A stretch of DNA of 64,000 bases from Verpa conica (Eukaryota; Ascomycota; Pezizomycetes; Pezizales; Morchellaceae), in contig JAUFSD010000005.1 in the NCBI GenBank assembly GCA_033030425.1, forward strand, positions 1,911,001 through 1,975,000, given 5' to 3'. Positions 61,001 to 64,000 of the stretch are shown here, piece after piece. Position 1 is the stretch's first letter. Every line of letters starts with the position of its first letter. The translations under genes were made by a program, and so were the position numbers. The notes beneath the pieces are model-generated. The model was not told the DNA's origin and made no database searches. It saw only the letters and a list, made by a program, of their open reading frames with translations.

Positions 61001-61787
61001 GGGACACTTACACAGGGTCGCGTCGCCTAAACACTAGGATTGAGAGACGCGTTAAGCGAATAAATCTTGACATAGCTCAACCAGCGGGGCATATAATAGA
61101 AGCTTAACAGGCTGATGCATGTGCCGAGATCAAACCTCCCGGGGCGCAATAAGTCGGGGGCGATCTAGAGTTCGATGCATAGCGGTGGTTCATTAAACCC
61201 CGCTGTAAAAGCAAAACCACAGAAGCTTCTGCTATGAGGGCTTCCATATCTCTTAGTCTCAGCTCCAGTCGCAGGGCGAGATCGGTATACAACAATACCT
61301 TGCATCCTATCCATCTATACTAATATGAGTTATGGCAAGAGAAAGTATCGCGTTACGACGGGCTCTCCCCACTCATCTGGCAATCATAGGGCGTGCCAAC
61401 AATACGTGCATGTCTCAGCTTACCCCTGCCATGGATCTGCCAAGCTATCATGCGGAGGACTTTTGCAGCCAATGAGTTGACGTCGGTGTGACTAGGATTA
61501 ATCCATATGTCGAGAACTTTTGCCCACCAATCTTGATTGCGTAAACTCGGGCCATGCTTGTTTCGCGTATTCTAATATATACCAATATTATCACACTGAG
61601 CCTCATACACACATTATATAAGAAGAAATATCCAGCGCTTCATGGTCCCAACTTTATTCCCAACATTCAAATCCCTATACTCCTTTACTTCAGCTCTTCT
61701 GAAACTATAGCTCTTAGCGGCCGATCAACGCCAGAACATCACGCTAACAACAAAACACCATTGCCAGCCTACCTACAGACTTCAAGA
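58055..61787. other. Gene-poor AT-rich spacer
   Basis: Frames up to 115 codons occur (for example minus 58920-59267 and minus 59475-59675), but none shows a known domain or a convincing splice context. Some could be eroded transposon pieces. No clear inverted repeats were seen. Confidence 0.4.
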
Positions 61788-64000
61788 ATGAATCCCCCAG
61801 CTGTAGTGGTGCGGGAAGCCTGGGAACGAAACTTCAAACCTCGTGAGCACAGCGCGGCCGAATGGCAGCAGCGCTTTGACACTTTCAAGCAACTTTATTT
61901 TATCGAGGACCGTAGTCTTCCCGAAGCGAGGAAGATCATGGCTGAAGTTCATAACTTTTATGCTACGTACGTTATGGCTTATCGGTTACATTGTTTAATT
62001 ATATGGTAGAATTCAAGAGACTATGCTAACTTTGACTTCAAAAATAGCGAGGTTCAGTACAAGAAGCGGATTACGAAATGGAAGCTAGAAAAGAACATCA
62101 AGAAGAATGTGATGTTAGTGATGCTGAATAAGCGAGGAAAAAGAAAAGCCGAAGAGGGTAAAGAGACGGAGTTTTCCTTCAAAGGCCGGCTAGTTGAGGA
62201 AGAAAAATTTGAGCGGTTTCAGAAGCGGCATACGATTTTAGCTCAGTCACCAGAAGGAATGGGCTCCCCTGTGGGTAAGTGTATACTCCTATTTGCTGGG
62301 CCTATTCTATCGGGTCTTTCTAAGATAATGCTGGAATAGCAACACCCTCGTGCATAGATTATTGGACCCCTCGGCGTAGCGACTCTGATACACCGCTGTC
62401 ATTTAGTAGTCAGAGAGAGGATAGTACTCCACAGCCAGTGGACTACAGCTCACCCCCTCTTGCATCTATTGGTAGTCCTCTGGAAAATATTATATATCAA
62501 GATAGAACTAGTACATCTCTTTCACCAAGTCCGGTCATGGGGGGCGCTTCCCCGGCTAGTATTTTGAATTCACCAAAAGACTATATAGATCACCATTCCC
62601 CGCTTTATCCTTGGGGTCGGATAGAAGATTATTCTGGAATCAGTGCGAACCTACAACCTCAAATACCCACTACTCCTAGTGCAGATAATTCCAGCGGCCA
62701 ACAACACCATGTATTGCTTAACAGTACTAGATACCAAACTTCCTCTCCAAGGGGGGCTATGTACGTTAGCAATACCCCAATATATATTCAAGGGATAGAA
62801 ACTGACTTCTTTAGTTCTAGGGAGATAGTTGCTCATGGGAGCATAGGAGGCTTTGATGGACCCCAGCTGGATGATAGAAATGAAGACAAAAAAGCGGTGG
62901 ATTGTATGGAAGTGCTTTTTGGGAGCTTGAGGCAAAGAGTAGAGAATATATCGGAGACTGGTAAGTGAGCCTCCCTTCAGCACTTGGACTATAGTCGCTA
63001 ATATCTCTACCCGGAATAAGAATGGAGAGAGTGTCAAAATCTCGTTCGTCATCTTGGCTATAACAAACTTGCAATCAAACTAGCGGGAGCGTATATTGCC
63101 AACTCTAGGGTCTCTATCAGAGCATATGTAGCACTCTACAATGAGAATATTCAGAGGATCCTCCGCCTAAGTCACAAAGAGATCAGCACCGACGACGCAC
63201 GTATTACGGTGGCAGCCTTTGAGGTGTCTTTTGCGATGGTGAAACGGGAGTATGCCGAAAAAGCCGAACTTTTACTTGCATGTGCCTATCTACACCACGA
63301 GGATATTGCCGACGAGCTATTTTACCGTGGTCGGGGCTTATCTCTAGATGGTGAGTGGAGTAAATTTAATTTTTGTAGTTAAATTAGCTAAAATTTGTCA
63401 TTACTAGGTCCCACTATTAAAGAAGCGATAAATATCCTGCTTTCCTACTCGCTCATAGAGCGAGTACCCTCGGATGATGGGTTTTCGATAGACCCCCTCA
63501 TCCACTGGTGGTTAAGGGAACGTCGAGACTTGCGGACAAGTCAAGTAAAGATACAGGATACTGTGAAGCTGATCGGTGGTTCAGTCTCTCATATATCCCG
63601 TGATAGAAAAGCCGAGAACGTCATTTTTGAAAGACGGGTGCTACCTCATCTTCATAAATGCTGGCAGTATGTGAAGGCATGCACTGAATCGGACTTAAAC
63701 TCCCTAGATGTTTTAAGTTTATCCTGGATCGTGGGCACAATGGCATATCATGGCCATTATAAAGAAGCAGAGGTGCTGCAGGTGCAGGTGCTGGCAATGA
63801 GGAAGAGGGTGCTAGGTGATGATCATCCACGCACCTTATCAGCAATGGCCAACCTCGCAGCTACATACCGGGGCCAAGGACGATCCAAAGAAGCAGAGGC
63901 GCTGGAGGTGCAGGTGCTGGCCATGAGTAAGAGGGTGCTAGGTGATGATTATCCAGACACCTTATTAGCAATGGCCAACCTCGCAGCTACATACCGGGAC
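61788..64000 (+). CDS. Clr5-domain, NLR-like protein with TPRs, P-loop missing (partial)
   Basis: Proposed join(61788..61966,62048..62274,62340..62960,63021..63350,63408..>64000), all in frame; introns 57-81 bp. The first two exons encode a Clr5 domain: WQQRFDTFKQLYFIEDRSLP, then a splice at YAT/EVQYKKRITKWKLEKN. A Ser/Pro-rich linker of about 220 residues follows. Exon 4 opens with HLGYNKLAIKLAGAYI, which matches the GLPL motif of NB-ARC domains, and continues as the usual helical/winged-helix part (AELLLACAYLHHEDIADELF). No P-loop or Walker B precedes it. The last exon carries kinesin-light-chain TPRs (GDDHPRTLSAMANLAATYRG) and is cut by the window end. Probably a regulator or scaffold derived from an NLR; function inferred. 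Confidence 0.75.

Overview
The window looks like nuclear DNA of a filamentous ascomycete (Pezizomycotina, possibly Pezizomycetes). Genes carry short introns (about 48-120 bp) with GTRNGT donors, a CTAAC-like branch site and an AG acceptor. Recognisable products are fungal housekeeping orthologues plus NLR/STAND-type, Clr5 and SesB-like proteins. Long AT-rich, gene-poor spacers hold small inverted-repeat elements, a SINE-like repeat and a LINE copy. All gene models below were spliced by hand, and most exons rest on both reading frame and splice signals.

Layout. 0-3.6 kb: gene-poor, with the frameshifted N-terminus of a STAND-type protein. 3.6-11.8 kb: a Dnt1/Net1-like nucleolar protein, a SelO-family AMP-transferase and a small PIR-like cell-wall protein. 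11.8-15.8 kb: repeat-bearing spacer. 15.8-27.4 kb: a dense block with an ankyrin protein, FACT subunit POB3, SAP18, EMC6, SRP subunit SEC65, ArfGAP GCS1 and splicing factor PRP18, including three head-to-head pairs with short shared promoters. 27.4-29.3 kb: MITE-like elements. 29.4-36.5 kb: a divergent pair made of a large NLR (N-terminal tandem repeats, SesB-type alpha/beta-hydrolase, NB-ARC, TPR) and a stand-alone SesB-like hydrolase with the same intron positions. 38.2-39.8 kb: a 5'-truncated LINE inside a 16-bp target-site duplication. 40.6-44 kb: a membrane glycoprotein and SPC3. 44.7-51.2 kb: a region that looks empty in single-frame ORFs but holds five tandem three-exon small genes. 52.7-58.1 kb: an R3H protein, a NYN-domain protein and a secreted PAF-acetylhydrolase-like lipase. 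58.1-61.8 kb: spacer. 61.8 kb to the end: a Clr5-TPR protein whose NB-ARC region lacks the P-loop, cut by the window edge.

The housekeeping genes cover transcription elongation, co-repression, splicing, ER insertion, SRP targeting, signal-peptide cleavage and Arf GTPase control. The accessory genes belong to the fungal non-self recognition repertoire. The strongest candidates for something undescribed are the tandem array of about 108-residue proteins at 44.7-51.2 kb, whose pattern is reminiscent of a beta-grasp (ubiquitin-like) domain, and the divergent NLR / SesB-like pair with its repeat-built N-terminus.
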